A program made the position numbers and the translations under genes. Of a DNA stretch of 6,455 bases, positions 6,166-6,455 are shown one piece after another. Location of the stretch: NCBI GenBank assembly GCA_903912795.1, contig CAIWIS010000168.1, positions 1-6,455 on the forward strand, given 5' to 3'. A model generated the notes under the pieces. That model saw only the letters and a list, made by a program, of their open reading frames with translations, was not told the DNA's origin and searched no databases. Numbering within the stretch: the stretch's first letter is position 1; each line of letters begins with the position of its first letter. The stretch is from an uncultured Bacteroidales bacterium. Lineage in GTDB: Bacteria; Bacteroidota; Bacteroidia; Bacteroidales; Paludibacteraceae.

Positions 6166-6455
6166 ATTTCGCAAACTTCTGTTACTATTATTGGAATCAT
6201 TTCCGAATGTCTTAAAATTGTTACATTTCCCGATGTTAGTACAATAATATCCGATACAAACAATGCTGCTTTCAAAATAAATTCGCAGAAAGGTGGATGT
6301 ACAATCACTGGTTTAACCGGAAATGCTACAGTCAAAATGATTGATATGACGGGTAAAACTATAGCAATTTATAACAATGTTCAGAATAATAGTATCTACA
6401 AATCAGATTATAAAGGGGCAGTAATCTACAATGTTATTGATGATATGAATAATTG
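6166..6455 (+). pseudogene. T9SS sorting-domain-like fragment, start missing, runs off window
   Basis: The frame of the kinase remains open from its stop (6163-6165) to the window edge, about 96 codons. From about 6259 the translation resembles a T9SS type A C-terminal domain: AFKINSQKGGCTITGLTG, then VKMIDMTGKTIAIYNN, then YKGAVIYNVID. These correspond to the usual strand, GL-x-G, IxDxxGK turn and KGxYxxxV elements. There is no signal peptide and no plausible start: the first in-frame ATG is inside the domain, and ATGs in other frames end within a few codons. The likeliest reading is the decayed 3' end of a secreted-protein gene whose front was lost. A frameshifted gene, an unusual start or stop-codon readthrough are less likely. 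The true end lies beyond the window. Neither a terminator for the kinase cluster nor a promoter is visible here. Confidence 0.5.

Noticed and set aside
1..6455. CRISPR array, insertion sequence, tRNA or rRNA
   Set aside because: No regularly spaced repeats, transposase motifs, terminal inverted repeats or recognisable structural RNA sequences were found on either strand.

Overview
The window looks like a chromosomal segment of a T9SS-bearing member of the Bacteroidota, probably class Bacteroidia or a relative. Three observations support this. The DNA is AT-rich and the starts lack Shine-Dalgarno sequences. Several upstream regions carry the Bacteroidota -7 element TAnnTTTG. Proteins show Bacteroidota surface features: a type IX secretion (T9SS) C-terminal sorting domain, signal peptides cleaved before Gln, and a lipoprotein. 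The genus cannot be fixed from the sequence.

Layout: (1) 129-911 (+) encodes a small secreted protein with a carbohydrate-binding-like beta-sandwich and a T9SS sorting domain, driven by a recognisable promoter. (2) A strong bidirectional hairpin terminator at 934-976 separates it from the convergent gene at 1007-1474 (-), a MaoC/NodN-type hot-dog acyl dehydratase. (3) A gene-free, very AT-rich region of about 410 bp (1475-1884) lies between two divergent transcription units. It holds -7-like elements for both directions, two inverted repeats and a TACGACA motif present three times. (4) A tight three-gene plus-strand cluster follows: a TorF/Gcw_chp-like outer-membrane beta-barrel (1885-2601), a lipoprotein made of little more than a double-Cache sensor domain (2624-3625), and a large hybrid histidine kinase with two receivers (3622-6165). 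The lipoprotein and kinase overlap by ATGA. (5) After the kinase stop, 6166-6455 stays open in the kinase frame without a usable start. It encodes something resembling a T9SS sorting domain, probably the remnant or 3' end of a secreted-protein gene, and it runs off the window.

The most interesting object is the porin-lipoprotein-kinase cluster. The lipoprotein ends where a dCache domain normally meets its second membrane helix, and the kinase begins in the overlapping codon. This suggests a sensor split into a lipid-anchored ligand-binding part and a membrane kinase that has its own divergent Cache-like periplasmic domain. The barrel could admit the ligand. The physical arrangement is seen directly; the joint function is inference. 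No DNA-binding output protein is encoded in the window, so the phosphorelay target must lie elsewhere.
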